A stretch of DNA of 64,000 nt, taken from the NCBI GenBank assembly GCA_025765595.1, contig JAIVFH010000048.1, forward strand, positions 62,001 through 126,000, given 5' to 3'. The position numbers and the translations under genes are program-made. The notes under the pieces are model-generated. The model did no database searches. It was given only the letters and a program-made list of their open reading frames with translations, and had not been told where the DNA came from. This document shows positions 20,589 through 36,854 of this stretch, piece by piece. Numbering within the stretch: position 1 is the stretch's first letter; each line of letters begins with the position of its first letter. The DNA comes from Obelidium mucronatum (Eukaryota > Chytridiomycota > Chytridiomycetes > Chytridiales > Chytriomycetaceae).

Positions 20589-21170
20589 TTACTGTGTATT
20601 CACGCAGTATTCACGATCACGAAGCCGCACCAGCTCCCGCACCACGTTCTCCAGGTCGCGGGCCGAGCGCACGTGGTAGAACACTGCGTCGGGGCGCACA
20701 AACTCGTCGCGCAGCTCGGGGATTCTTTTCGCCAGCTTCCGCCGCTGCGCGAACCACGGCACAAACACGCCGTTCGCCGTAAAGTGGTTCCACAGCGTCT
20801 CGCGCAGCCCCGCGACGCCAAACAGCTCCGCGCGCGTCGCCACGCGCCACACGGAGCGCCACAGCAGCCGCCACAGCGCAACGGCCGCCGCCACGTCGAG
20901 CCACACCACGTGCGTCGCCGCCGGCCACAGCTGCGCCGCGACGCCCGGCAGCAGACTGTTGCCGTCGACGACCCACTGCCGCGCGCCGCCGATGCGCTCT
21001 GCGACGAGCGCCGCGAGCTGCTCCGCCGTGCGGTGGCTCCAGTCCGCGCCCGTGAAGAAGTACGCGTCCATGTGGTGGCACGCCACGCCGAGCTGCCCTG
21101 CGAGCCGCGTTGCGAGCGTCGTCTTGCCGCTGCCCATCGATCCGACCACGAGGATGCGGAACTCAACCAT
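20589..21170 (-). CDS. P-loop nucleotide kinase related to adenylate kinase / FlaR-type proteins
   Basis: Single-exon 193-aa protein. Walker A is VGSMGSGKTTLA at the N-terminus; a DGN and an aromatic-rich W segment (VVWLDV, LWRLLWRSVWR) follow, as in bacterial topology-modulation (FlaR-like) kinases, where a W-x-P/P-rich middle and Arg-rich lid are common. The substrate is unknown. The gene is strongly GC-rich (visibly above 65 %) while both neighbours are AT-rich. It is convergent with the receptor gene, with only 10 bp between the stop codons. Confidence 0.65.
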   Translation of the reverse strand: MVEFRILVVGSMGSGKTTLATRLAGQLGVACHHMDAYFFTGADWSHRTAEQLAALVAERIGGARQWVVDGNSLLPGVAAQLWPAATHVVWLDVAAAVALWRLLWRSVWRVATRAELFGVAGLRETLWNHFTANGVFVPWFAQRRKLAKRIPELRDEFVRPDAVFYHVRSARDLENVVRELVRLRDREYCVNTQ

Positions 21171-21235
21171 GTTGCTGTTGATTAAAAGAAAGAAATTGTT
21201 TGTTGCAATTTGATTTGTTTATTGCAAATGACAAT

Positions 21236-22042
21236 TCAATGACGAACAGTTCGCTCATGCCGCATCAAGTCCTGATGCCGTCTGAACCGCTTTCCACACT
21301 GCTCTCCTGCTTGCTCCACTTCCGCTTCTTCGTCCTGCTCAGTCAATCGCTCGTGATTTAGTCGTTTTTCTCTTACACTTTGGCGCTTCCGACAAACATG
21401 CGGGTATTCCTTCGAATGACACACCCAATGGCTCTTGAGGTACGCCTTCTTGGTAAACATTTTCCCACACTCCAAACAAATGAATTTGAATGGATCATCA
21501 TCTTTTAAAGTTTGTTGTACTGGCATTACCGGTACTGGGTTGATGTTCGGTTCCAATTCATGGCTACTACTGCTCTCGATGCTTGGTGAACGACAGCCCA
21601 TTGTTGCTTTTGTTATTTTGAGTGATTCTGGTTTGGTGATGGATGCTGGTCGGTGATAATGTAATTTGCTTTGGTATTCCACGGATTTTTGCTTTCGTGG
21701 TGGACAACGTGGTACTGGTGTAGCAATGGGTAGTTGTTTAGAAGAGGGTGTTGTTGTTGCAGTGATGATGTCATCATGTGGTCGCTTTTCTTGATGATGG
21801 GAGTGTTGTGGATTCCAAGAAAAGTAGCTTGAACTTGAAGGACACTGTTCCAAAGCATCTTGTACAAGAAATGCAACGCTCATGCGATTGATTGATGATG
21901 AATTTTCAGTGCTGTTTATACTGCTGCTGCTGCTGAAGCTGTTACAATTACTACCACTGCTAGATTCTCGGATGATGCCAGTCATGGGCGTTGCTGGTGG
22001 CGTCGAGCGGTGCAGCGATGCAAGTACGGTTTCAGTTTCCAT
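21236..22042 (-). CDS. C2H2 zinc-finger transcription factor
   Basis: About 268 aa from the ATG at 22042. The N-terminal two thirds are low-complexity (Ser runs, HHQ, Pro). One canonical finger is seen, FICLECGKMF...HWVCH (Cx2Cx12Hx3H). The second, C-terminal one (CGKRFRRHQDLMRHERTVRH) lacks its first cysteine at normal spacing. A GTAAGA donor near 21374 and acceptors at about 21333 or 21297 could remove all or part of the interposed acidic segment; the last exon is therefore uncertain. Likely nuclear DNA-binding protein; target unknown. Confidence 0.65.
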   Translation of the reverse strand: METETVLASLHRSTPPATPMTGIIRESSSGSNCNSFSSSSSINSTENSSSINRMSVAFLVQDALEQCPSSSSYFSWNPQHSHHQEKRPHDDIITATTTPSSKQLPIATPVPRCPPRKQKSVEYQSKLHYHRPASITKPESLKITKATMGCRSPSIESSSSHELEPNINPVPVMPVQQTLKDDDPFKFICLECGKMFTKKAYLKSHWVCHSKEYPHVCRKRQSVREKRLNHERLTEQDEEAEVEQAGEQCGKRFRRHQDLMRHERTVRH

Positions 22043-22424
22043 GCTTCTGTAATACAAAAAAAATGGATTCTCGAATATTATTTGTAATTGACAGGGTACT
22101 GAGTTTTGATTGTTTGAATTTTTTTGTTCAAAAAAAAGGCAGTTGAACTTGGAATGGACTTTGAACCCATTTCACACTCCCCCCACGAAAGTCAGGTCAG
22201 TCAGTGATGCAAAAAAAAAACGGGAGTTATTCTTGAGCGCGATCTCAAGTCCTTGAGCATGCGCCTCAACGACCAGGAGCTTGTTTAAGTTCAGCCAAGC
22301 ATTTATTCATTCGCGATGGAACCCAGTCAAAGACGGCCTATCTATCACCAAGTAACAACGTTGCTTCAACTTCACACACTCTACTTTTGATCAACACTGG
22401 AAACTTTGTAGCCACCACCCGTTT

Positions 22425-23046
<622 letters not shown>

Positions 23047-23291
23047 CTAAATGGGCCAATGAACAGATCGCAGAGTAAACAGATCCAATCGGAGAGGCTC
23101 TGCCGCAGATCGGATGTCTTTATCCAACTGACGTTGTATAGAAACAATTGGGAATTTTTTACTTTCTTGTCTCATAATTTTGATATCGAATCTTGATATT
23201 TATGAATGATATACTTTGATACCTATGAATACCCCTGATATACTCATTTTTAAAATAAACACTCATTGTCAAACCATCACGTTTGTTTGTT

Positions 23292-24289
23292 TCAACTAAA
23301 TACAATTAAAACTAATATAAAAACAAGAATAACAATCAGCAAATTCGCCCGATAATCCGTTTTGCTGCTCGCCATGACAGTTCCGACTCTGTCATTCACA
23401 TTCCCTAACCGCGTTTGAGTCTGTTCGACTGCCGCGTCCGTTTGCTGTAACAGATCCACATGGAAATCCAGTTCATCGCCAATCTGTTGACCAATCTGCT
23501 TTTGACGTAGTATAGTATTGCTTAGAGCATCCAAGTGAGCATCCTGGTCTATTTTAGATAACTGTGATGGTGAATAACAGATCTCATTGACACACAATCG
23601 TTTGTCCATCGGGGTCAATCACGCACCATCAATCATTCGATGTTGCAGCTGCATCAGTTCTCCAGTACTCAGTTGATCTGCATCGTCTTCGATAGTGAGA
23701 GACAGTGATTCTGCAGCATTTCGTGACGTGGAACCAGCCGATGCTTGCTGCTGCCGCAGTTGTTGCTGAAGTTTTCGAGACTGTAGCAGTTCTTTTCTGC
23801 ACTCAATCGGTCAGTGAATCCCAGGCGTCCGTCGAGGTTTTCAGCAGCTTACCTCGCTTGTTCGGGGTCCGCCTGTGCATGTGAGGCCTGCTCCAGGCGA
23901 TCGACCTGCTTGGACAGGGCAAGCAGCCTGGCTTCCCACTGCCTGAGTCTGCGAAGCAATGCGATTGGTTGGCGCCAAAGAAACGCAAAGAAACGCAAAC
24001 AAAGACCCACGCTGCCGGCTTCGCCGCCGCCGCCGCGTTCTCGGCGCGCCGCACGAGCGCATCAAGCGCCTCCAGCCGCGCGCGCAGCGTCCGCAGCGCC
24101 GCGCCGAGCCGTGCCGCCGCCGCCGCCGCATCGCCAACTCCGGCGCGCGCCGCCGCCCGCTGCTCAAACTGCTGCGCCGCCGCGTCCGCAAGCAGCGCCT
24201 CGACGTGCGCCGTTTCGGCGTCCCTGGCGGTGTGTCGGCGTCAGTGCGCTTCGGGCGACAAGCGGGTGTTGTTACCATTCTGCTTGCAT
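23292..24289 (-). CDS. Qc-SNARE, syntaxin-8-like
   Basis: Five exons: 24276-24289, 24011-24223, 23853-23948, 23627-23796, 23292-23548; 249 aa, frame continuous across all junctions. The N-terminal half is Ala/Arg/Glu-rich predicted coiled coil, encoded by a very GC-rich exon 2. The SNARE motif runs from DDQDAHLDALS to about 20 residues before the C-terminal membrane anchor (ANLLIVILVFILVLIVF). The zero-layer glutamine lies in QQIGDELDFHVDLL context typical of Qc. Syntaxin 8 homologs act in late endosome/vacuole fusion. The very short first exon (14 nt) rests on splice logic only. Confidence 0.8.
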
Positions 24290-24334
24290 CGAGTCAAAGG
24301 CAAAAATAGAATATTTAATAGAATACTTTTTTTT

Positions 24335-27300
24335 TTAATACCGAAACGTCTTCATTTCAGCCATCCGCTTCTTCAGCGTCGCGTCGTCTTCGCTGGCTTG
24401 CAGCTGTCGCAACGCTTCCTCATCATCCTCATCGTCAGTGACATCACTGCCAGACGCCTCCTCGTACTCCTCATCGTCATCATCTTCGCCATCCTCACCT
24501 GAATGCACCTCAACCAACCCACTCTCGTTTGCCGTAATCTCAATCACAGTTGCACCCCCGCCCGTTTCTTTCTTCTTGGAAGCAGCTGCTGATGCTGCCG
24601 CTTGCGCTTGCGCCGCTTGAACAGCCAGCACTTCTTCACTGCCCAATTCAATCCCACTCTCCAACTTTGCATCAATAGTCATATCTCCTACTGCTTCCGG
24701 CAAATACTGTCTCCACACCTCCCAAAACTCTTGATCGCTTGGGAATCCACCTTCACCACCACCATCCACAACAGGTGGGAAAATGTGATTAACAATCTCA
24801 TTCAATTTCCCATAACTGCTTTTATAACCCGCCGTGAATTCAAGCTTAATATCTCCTGACGGATCAATCGTGAAAATTCGAGACAGTGGGATTTCGACGG
24901 CGCGATAGGATTGCACATCCGTGATCCGGTTCCCAAATCCTGCGTAAAAGGGGTGCGCGTTGGGTCCAAAAAGTCGTTTGATGTCTCTCAAACATGAGAT
25001 TTTGAATTCTTCGGGTCGCCGTTGAATTACTTCTCGATGAAATGCTGCAAATAATCGATCTGGGCTCATGACAATGGGTCCTTCAGGGAGCTGGAATTTC
25101 CCTTGTTCAACCTTTTTCAAGTAGTCACGTGTGTAATTCGCTTGCCCGATGGCTCGACTTGTTAGATACAAGATTTGATATCCGTTATTTCGGATGTTGG
25201 TGTATAACGAAGCAACACCGCTATGTGTCCAATCTTGTCCAACCATTGTAAATACATGACCCAAGACGTCAGATCTGGAGAGAGAGAAAAAAACCAAGAC
25301 AAAAGATTAAAACCTGAAAGTTGAACAGACACCCTCTTACTTTGTAATTGTACCATCAACATCACTAATAACAACCTTGGTATCATGCTCCCACAAGAAT
25401 ATCTTACTTGCGCAAGTCGCAGTCCCTTGCAATCTACTCGTCACGGTAAAACTAATAGAGTTGACACCTGGCTCCAAATTCAATGCTTGCAGCTGATCGC
25501 TTGTCATTCTCAAGCTTTTAATGTACCGGGTCGGTCCAATAGCACCACCAGTTTGGTTCCTGTCTTCATCAGCAACGGTGCTTGCAACATCAACGTCACT
25601 TCCCGGCGCCGGGGACAGTGATCTTGGACCAAAATCAGAAGTCGAAGGCGGTCCCAATGGTGCGTTTGGAGACGTGGGTATACTACTTGCAGGATTTAGC
25701 GTTCCTGGTGCTGCAACGCCGACTTTGCTGTTTGTATTGCTGCTGCTACTACCACCCCACCACCCTCGGAATCCTGAATACTTTTTCGGTTCCTCAGTGA
25801 TGGAGATGGTGGATAAGGATGATTTCCCATCATCGCCACTAAGACGGGGTTGCTGCTCTTGCGACAGTTGCTGTGATTGATTGTGTGGGATGCTCGTCGT
25901 GCGGTTGAATGCTGCTGCACTGACAAGGATTGGCGCAACAGCAGTCCAATCATAATACCCATCTTGGACTCGGAATACCAAATCTGGATTCGCCAATAGA
26001 GCGGTTGGGTTTGCGATAAATGAATCATAATTTACTTTGTGTTGGGAAAAGAGTTGTTCTGGAGTCATTGAAGGTGGTGTGGAAGTTGACGCTTGTTCTT
26101 GCTGTTGTTGTTGTTGTTGTTGTGCGATAATGAGGTTTGTGAGCGCCTGCTTTCCACAAAGACTGAGTTCGATTGGAGGGAAAATACTCGATGATTCTAC
26201 ACTGCCGCCAGGAACAAGTGATTGGTGGAGTGGAGAAACAGCATTGGCTCGAATCTAAAAATGGGAATTTGGAATCGTTATGATTCCTCACTCAACGGAA
26301 ACAAAAAACTAAAAGAAGCGCCTCACGTTCATATGGTTTTCCAATAGTGAAGGACTTGTTGCCCTGAATGAGGGAGGTTTATCTGGACTCGTCATCTGAT
26401 CAGGAAGGGAGCTGAAGTAGTTGTCCATCTTTTCATTCACAGTTACAGTGGGACCTGCGGCAGGGGTTGTTGGTACAGTGGCAGTTGGAGTAGTGCCTTC
26501 TCTCAGCGCAGCTGTGAGTGAACTTGCAACTACTGGTTTCACTGATATTGGAACTTTTGCATGAACCAAAAGATCGCTTCCGTTATCTTCAACCGGAGGC
26601 TGTTGCTGTACTTTTGCTGTCAAATCGAGGGTATTGAATTCAGGTTGTTCCTTGTTTGATTTCTCGCCCTCCTTTTTGACGGGAAGTCCACCCCAGTTCC
26701 ATTGCCACCCAGGAGATCCAACTGGTATGTCCATTGCGATTGGTCCGAGTTGTTGTTGGATTTGTTTGGTTGGTGTTGTTGACTCCAAGCTCTCGATCGG
26801 ATCAACTGAAGCGTTTTCATTCCTCCCTCCTCTACCACACAGAGCGTTCAAATTAAGTAAGCAAACGATATTACTTGATACCAAAAACGGCGAGTTATAC
26901 GCACTCGATACTGATGGCAGCGACCCGATCTTCCAGCGGCAATTCTGATTCCACTTCATCATTTTTACTCGGAGTTTGAATTAATGGTGTGGGAGTCTTT
27001 CCGCCTGATGCAGGTAGGGTTGTTTTGGTAATAATCGTCAGCCCACGTGTTGTCACGAATGCCCTCACACGCACACAGCCGTCAAAACTCTCAACAAATG
27101 CCATGAAAAATCAAAACAAAAAAAACAAGAACATACGTTCGAGTTCAAAAGAATCATCGCCAGATCCAGGACCCTAAATCCAAGAGTTAAAAAAACACAA
27201 ACCCACGCCACCAAAACAACATACAATTAACCATACACAAACATACCATGCTTCCACCGCCCCCAAACAGCGGATTCCCCTTCATGATCGGCGATGTTGC

Positions 27301-27646
27301 ATACTCCGACGGTGCTGGTTCGTCCTTGTCCATCTCCACGACAAAGAAGGCCTCGCCAGCCTCGCCCACCTTCATGTTCATGTCGACGGGCTGTCCGTTG
27401 ACGGCGATCGCCACCTGGTAAAAGGTTTTCCGTACTTTCAGCGGCGCCGCGCAACTACAACAAGAAGAAAGAAACCTTCTTTTCCGCGGGCCGCAGAAGA
27501 ACCAGTTTGCCGAACCGCACGTGGAACGGCGAACACGACAGCGTGCCGTCTTTAGCGCGAACAACAACAATGTCGATTGCGCCCGAAAGCGTCGCCGGGT
27601 TGATGTCGTTGTAGAAGGACGCCACCGACGACACGACTTTCCACAT
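24335..27646 (-). CDS. PAH1: Lipin / phosphatidate phosphatase (Pah1/Smp2 family)
   Basis: Seven exons modelled: 27476-27646, 27247-27414, 27137-27173, 26912-27004, 26327-26829, 25341-26254, 24335-25274; 941 aa. The N-lipin domain is clear (NPATLSGAIDIVVVR, SPFHVRFGK). The central part contains WQWNWGGLPVK, as in lipins. The C-terminal LNS2/HAD phosphatase has the catalytic DVDGT (DxDxT) split from KSDVLGH by the 66-nt last intron. It ends in an acidic tail. The enzyme dephosphorylates phosphatidate to diacylglycerol at the ER/nuclear envelope. The boundary between exons 4 and 5 (26830-26911) is the least certain; the 5' exons are noticeably GC-rich. Confidence 0.9.
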
Positions 27647-27765
27647 TTTTTTTTTTAATTTGTTGTGTTTTTCAATTCCTTTTTCGTAATTCAAAATATG
27701 CGTTTATTAATTAATAGGTTTCTATTGGGTGCCGTCTAGATGGGAGGGTGGGTGGGTGTGTGGGT

Positions 27766-30700
27766 TTACAAGCGGTACACTTGAAGGGATGGGTCATTTC
27801 CAAATTCCCCAAGACTGGCCATCATGTCGGCAACGACTGTAAGGAAAAAAAAAGAAAAACAAGTTTTGAATACTTAAACACAGACTGAGGTACTGAAAGT
27901 TATTTGTACTCAACTGCTCTTTTCCTTACGCGTAAACATCTTGAGAAGCATCGAAAAACGAGGAATATTCTTCATTTCTTGCAAAACTTGCAATACATGG
28001 TCCGTTTCTCCTGTTTGTATAAGCCATGGTTAGTTTTTCTTATACAGCAGTTACAACTTAAAACAGTTGATGATCGAAAGATGGAGGAAACCAATACAAA
28101 TATACATACCAATAAAAGTATTCAGCCCTCTAAATACATCCAGGATAATGCTTGGATTTCCAACGTTGGCAAGGAGTTTTGGAAACATTTTTGGCGCAAC
28201 TTTTCTAAGATAAAGGTTCCACTCTTCTGGTGCAGATTTTAACGACTTCCAAGAGCTTTCGAATTCGTAGGATGTCGTTGGAGCCGGGTGGTCCAGTTTA
28301 ACTTGTTTTTGGCAAACTTCTGTTGCCTTAGGAGTAGTCTGAACCGCATCAGACTGCGGCACCACTGGTGCATCGGTAGCGATTGTTTCTGTAGGATTTG
28401 GTAAACTAGTTGGAGTTGCAGTTGCAGGAGTATCGACATTGTCTTCCTCCTCATCGGAATCAAAATCAACTTCGACAATCTCAATTTTGTCACCCTCTCT
28501 CTTGATCTTTGGCGGTAAAATGGTTCCGACTGTCTCTACCCTTTCCTCACGACCAACGCCAGATGCGCTGGCATATCCCGGCCGCTTCTTCAATTCTCCT
28601 TCAACGTTTTCCTTCCAAGCATCCATTATTGCAGTGCGCCTCTGGGCTTCCTTTTCCAAGATTTCTTCCTCAGTGAGTTGTGGAGCGGCTTGCGACTCAT
28701 TATCAGGAACCAAGGCGCGTTCTTTGCCCTTCCACGCTTTTTTAGGAACAGCAGCGGGTGCTTCTTTTCTAGCCGATGATGGTTTGGGGGTCGTAGTAAT
28801 GCCGACGCCTCCACAAGACTTTCCAAATGGAGTGACAATCTCATCCTCGACTTCCTCTTCCTCATCGACTTCCCGCTCATCTGCCTCATCCGCATTAGCA
28901 TCATCATCTTTTACAGAATCCACTTCGATAATCTTGATCCCGCCAGAACTCTTTCGAATGGGTTGACAAGTCCCAACAACATGTTGCATCAACCCATTCT
29001 CAGCCAAAATCAAATCCGCAGAATCTCCTTCTCCGTCCCTGAATTTCAACAAAACTTCTTTTTGCAAGTCTTTGGCTTCTTGGTTTTCGGGGAATAAGTG
29101 GAGACAGTGGGTCAAATCGTGAAGGGATTGGATGTAGTTTCCGCGTTTGGAGCGAGAGAGTGCGCGACGGAGGTGGGATTTGAACGTGTCTGTTGGAGCC
29201 GAGGTGTCGGTTGTTGTTTTTGCGAGGTTGATAGCGGCTGCATTTGGATGAGGCAATTGTTAGAAGCTCATATTCACAAGAGAAAGAATTCGTACCAGTT
29301 GCATCAAATTCCGCCTTTTCGTATTGAGCCAACTTGATATGAACCAAACACCGGTTGTTGTACACTTGCACTTGAGGTTTAATTTGAAGGCTCCTAGTGT
29401 AATATCGCAACTACCCAACAATAAAAAAAGAAAGAAGAGAAACAGATAAAAGAGAAAATCGCAATTGTCATCAGTAAATTGAAATCGTTTTTTTTATTAT
29501 TAGGTGAAGGAAGGGAGGTGGGGGTTGAGAGATACAATCGGGTTAATTAAAATTGTTGACATAAGAATCAAGCCTTTGTTGGAGTAGAGGCAAGAAGGGT
29601 GCTGAGTTGTGAGGCGACTGAAAAATAACTCACAGCGTCTTGGTATTCTTTCGCTTTAAACGATTCATTCCCTTTTTCCTTTTCGGATTCAGCCAGACGT
29701 GAAACAACCAAAGCGTCCTCTTGATCCACAGCACTGCTTTCAATAGAAGGGATTATATCTTCTTTTGCTTCCAGGACCGGCGTTATCCGAGCTGCAGTCG
29801 CTGGTTGCTGCTGATTATCGGATTCGAGCTTCTCAAGTTCTGCTTCCACATTGAACTTGTCCCAAGAGCGGTAGTCGTACGACTTGATACGGGAGGATTC
29901 GTTTGTAGCCACTTTCCCAACTTTTACAGCTTCCTTAACTTCGGCTGCATTGGGAGAAGAAGACACTGGGGTTTCCTTTTCTCCAGAAATCTTCCTGGTG
30001 CTTCCTTTCTTCTTCTTGTGCTTTCCTTTTCCGGTATCAACAACAGGATGTGCCAAATGCATTTCCACCTGTCTCTGCCGCCTCTCTTGCTTCCGCTTGA
30101 TCCGCTCCAACTCTCTGGCAGCAGCTTCCACCTCATCTTGGAACCTCACATGGCGGCTCTTTTCTACAGAAGAGGACATGGTGGACGTGGATTCATTGTT
30201 CGGGGTCTTCAAAATAGAGCGAGGCCGGCGAGTACGAGCAGCCTCCTGATTGTCGTTTTCAGAGTCTGATGAATCGGACCCGCTGCTAGCGCTGGACACG
30301 GATCCCGTACTGCTGTTGTTTCCATCGTTCTCAACACCATTGGACTCTTCTTCATGGATACTAGCTAGATTATTGGTATTTGATCCACGAATGCTCACGG
30401 CACTGTCCTTTTTCCGCAAGGCAGGTTGTTTTGAATGAAGGGCTGTATCCCGCAAGGCTGCGTCTGTGGATTTGATGGATTTTTCCCAATTTGAAAATTC
30501 GAGTTGGGCCTTTTGGACATCCGACATTGAAGGGGGTTTTTGAGGTAAGTTTTGTTTGTAGCTATTGATTTGGATTCAGCGTGGGTATTGTTTCTTTTAT
30601 GGAAGTGTGTGGAAAAGAGTGGAAATTTTTTTGGGGGAGGCTCAGCGATGATGCAATATTTTTTTGGGCGAGTGTGATGGAAAGTGACGCGGCGATAAAT

Positions 30701-31209
30701 AAAAACAAATATGACGTCATGAATACGCATAAGCGATTTTACTTCTACAGATATGAGAAGCCAGTTGGAGAGGTTGATAGCGGGAAGAGGAGGTAATTGT
30801 CAAATGTGAAAAGCAAAGCAGCGATCGAGTTGGAGGGAAATAGAGAGGAAGAGGCCAAATTCGCTACCTAAAAACGTGTTTCGGATCGAGTTCCAATATC
30901 CTTCGTTCAAAGGCCACCTCAAGATCGGGGTATGAGCCCTCTCGTCCAGATCTGTGACAAAAAACACAGACAAGAAAGACCGATGAGAATCACGTCTCTC
31001 AAAAGAATTATAGAGCCGAAAAAGAAAGTATACCGAAGGACGTTGAGTAGATTCACGAGTTCCTTCTTGTCTTTGCAAGTTGGGAGGAAGCTGTAATCCA
31101 AACACGAGACTTCGTATTCCCTGATTTGGGACTGCTCTTCTTCAGGCCCGCCCTGGTTGTTGGCAGCTAAAGTATCAGCGAGGTGCTTGACGTCGGCGTT
31201 GGCGAGCAT
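27766..31209 (-). CDS. SPAG1/RPAP3-like TPR co-chaperone (dynein-arm assembly factor)
   Basis: Seven exons: 31034-31209, 30868-30951, 29634-30561, 29296-29410, 28110-29237, 27930-28010, 27766-27836; 860 aa with all phases consistent. The N-terminal module ends with LNVLRSGREGSYPDLEVAF, as in SPAG1. A basic/Ser-rich linker follows, then DYRSWDKFNVE, which precedes TPRs in this family, TPR repeats around EKGNESFKAKEYQDALRYYTRS (across the 223-nt intron), an acidic linker and a C-terminal RPAP3_C domain (TSYEFESSWKSL). SPAG1 works with R2TP/HSP90 to assemble axonemal dyneins. The 306-nt intron 30562-30867 is the weakest link: a stop follows directly if it is not spliced, giving a separate 87-aa protein. 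Confidence 0.8.
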
Positions 31210-31362
31210 TGTGTTTTGGCAGTTGTTTTGGAGTTTAATTTCGTGCCACTCTTTGAACTTGAACTGAAATTTTCAGGTGAATCATTCAGTTGTTTATCCG
31301 GGTGGCTCCATCAATTAACAATTCATCTACCATTCAAGAGTTTCGGAGGAGCTGTTTATTAA

Positions 31363-31983
31363 ATGCATCACTATAGTTACCAAGATTCGTTTCTGATTCG
31401 ACTGCAATCAAAAATGACAATCACAACGAAAGTGAAAGGACGCTGTTGGTGCTGCTGGGACACTGCAGAAAAGGACGATGATCGCCTGATTCGAATTTGT
31501 CGTGGCTGCAAAGACATTGATCTGCAGTGGATCCACCAGAATTGCGCCAACCAGTTCTTGACCAAACTTCCGTCACCAAAGAAGCCTTGGTTTCGACGTA
31601 CTCAACCCACCTTCAAATGCACACGTTGCAACTTTCCCTACAAAGTGCGTGAAACACCACTGTTTCCCAGTGTATGGGCAGCGTTTGCGTCGCCTTCCTC
31701 TGATCTGAGTTTCCGTCTGATGCTTCCGGCTATGATCATGCTCTCTTGTGCTATAGTGTATCTCAGTGCTCAATTGCGATCTGATGATGTTCTGCGGGAA
31801 AGCTCTGGAGTTTTTTTAAGGATGGGTCAAACTCGCCTTCGGATATCACTCTCTTTTGTTGCATGGATTCTTCTCCTATACTGTTGCATTGCTGTACTAT
31901 ATGGCGTGTATGCTATTATTGATACTGTTTCGAGTAAAGTTAATCGGACCGTTGTTGGAATTCAAGACGACAAGTCTGAATAA
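31363..31983 (+). CDS. RING-CH (MARCH-type) membrane protein, probable E3 ubiquitin ligase
   Basis: Single exon, 206 aa. A RING-CH-like zinc domain near the N-terminus shows CWCC, ICRGC, WIHQNC and KCTRC, giving the C4HC3 ligand set with His before the sixth ligand. Two hydrophobic segments follow (LMLPAMIMLSCAIVYLSA and ISLSFVAWILLLYCCIAVLYGVYA), with a short tail. This is the usual arrangement of MARCH E3 ligases of the secretory or mitochondrial membranes. It is divergent from the SPAG1-like gene, 153 bp apart. Confidence 0.8.
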   Translation: MHHYSYQDSFLIRLQSKMTITTKVKGRCWCCWDTAEKDDDRLIRICRGCKDIDLQWIHQNCANQFLTKLPSPKKPWFRRTQPTFKCTRCNFPYKVRETPLFPSVWAAFASPSSDLSFRLMLPAMIMLSCAIVYLSAQLRSDDVLRESSGVFLRMGQTRLRISLSFVAWILLLYCCIAVLYGVYAIIDTVSSKVNRTVVGIQDDKSE

Positions 31984-32132
31984 AGTCAAACCATTATAAT
32001 TTGTAAAAAATTATAAATACCTTGATAAAACTCTTCAGAAACAACCTCAGCCGTCGGAGGTGCCCCAGATTGCAACAAATATTGGGGGGAACCAAGGGGG
32101 AACCTGGGGAAAGAAAAAGAAATCTAAAAAAA

Positions 32133-32672
32133 ATGTCATCATTGGCACTTCTCGCAGCTTCCGCCCTCTGCGCAACGACTCAGCATGGCATTTACGCCGC
32201 GGTGTACTTGAACCGCAACGTTCGCGTCTTCTTGGCGAAGAACCATTCGTCATTCGTGGTCTTTGCGTATGCACTCAAGCTGTTGACCCTTGCTCTGGGT
32301 GCTAGCTACGTAGCCCAGACCTACGGCTTTGATGTCGCTATCAATGCACTCACAATCATTGGCTCCTTGGTCTTTGCATACGGTTTCTACTTGAACTATG
32401 CCGTCCACACCTTGCTTGGCACGACTGGAATCTATTATGGTTTTGAATTTGGCCTTGTTCCACCCGGAAAGAGAGTCACTGGATTTCCTTATAGTGTCCA
32501 CAATGATCCCCAGTACTTGGGGTGCATGATGCAGCTTCTTGCAACTGCCCTTATCTTTGGCGTTGACCCTGTCACCTTCGCCGTTAGACCCGAATTGTGG
32601 GCCGCTGCTGTATACATGTGTGGTCTCTACTTCTTCACTATCGAGATTGAGAAGCTTCCCCTTGCTCAGTGA
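32133..32672 (+). CDS. Phospholipid N-methyltransferase-like membrane protein (PEMT/Opi3 family)
   Basis: Single exon, 179 aa, start chosen at the first ATG (32133). Four hydrophobic segments; PYSVHNDPQYLG and the C-terminal TIEIEKLPL match the PEMT/ICMT-like methyltransferase fold, where the HxxP-type segment and the Glu near the C-terminus bind S-adenosylmethionine. Likely role: methylation of phosphatidylethanolamine toward phosphatidylcholine in the ER. A related integral membrane methyltransferase is possible. Confidence 0.7.
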   Translation: MSSLALLAASALCATTQHGIYAAVYLNRNVRVFLAKNHSSFVVFAYALKLLTLALGASYVAQTYGFDVAINALTIIGSLVFAYGFYLNYAVHTLLGTTGIYYGFEFGLVPPGKRVTGFPYSVHNDPQYLGCMMQLLATALIFGVDPVTFAVRPELWAAAVYMCGLYFFTIEIEKLPLAQ

Positions 32673-32840
32673 TTGCGATGGTAATCTGTTTCGGTGTGTT
32701 GTTGTGTGTGGATAAAAAGAGCCTCTTCTTTACTCTCTTCTTTGAGTGTTGATATTGATAATAAAACTACAATGTTTTATAGACCATGTATCGATTAGAA
32801 TCAACGAAAAAAGATCCAGCAAAACGGAAAACTGATTCCA

Positions 32841-36421
<3,581 letters not shown>

Positions 36422-36854
36422 AAATATAATCCACATGGCCGCTTCTTTATTGCTGTCTCCAAAACCGAGACAGTATGGTTCACATTTTCTTTGTATTCGT
36501 GAAGGTTTGTTGTCGTAATAAAATCACAGCGGCTCACCAAACCCAGAACATGATGCAGTGCGCGATCCACGCTTTCTTGAAAATTCCATCGTTTCAGTGC
36601 TTCAGAAACGACACACAATTTGATAGTAGGGGCGGATGTGGCCATCGCCGAATGCATCAACCCAACCTTGACATATGAAAATTTGGCGGAGCGGTGCTTC
36701 TTACTACAGCAGATGTTGGTCCGTCTTGGTGTGTTTTCGCGAAATAGCGATCTGTAAGTGGCGTTTCTGGTGGGCCAACCAAATGCGTGAAACCAGTCAG
36801 AATCCCTATCGGAAAGACGTGTCAAACAGCGCAATCAGCAAGACTCCCTACCAC

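Noticed and set aside
20594..21166. Several long open frames on both strands in the GC-rich kinase gene
   Set aside because: High GC removes stop codons in all frames. Only the minus frame with Walker A has a family match; the others are Arg/Ala-rich shadows.
24335..24502. Plus-strand open frame across the SNARE-lipin boundary
   Set aside because: Crosses the intergenic gap and lies antisense to both genes; no domain and no initiation or splice support.
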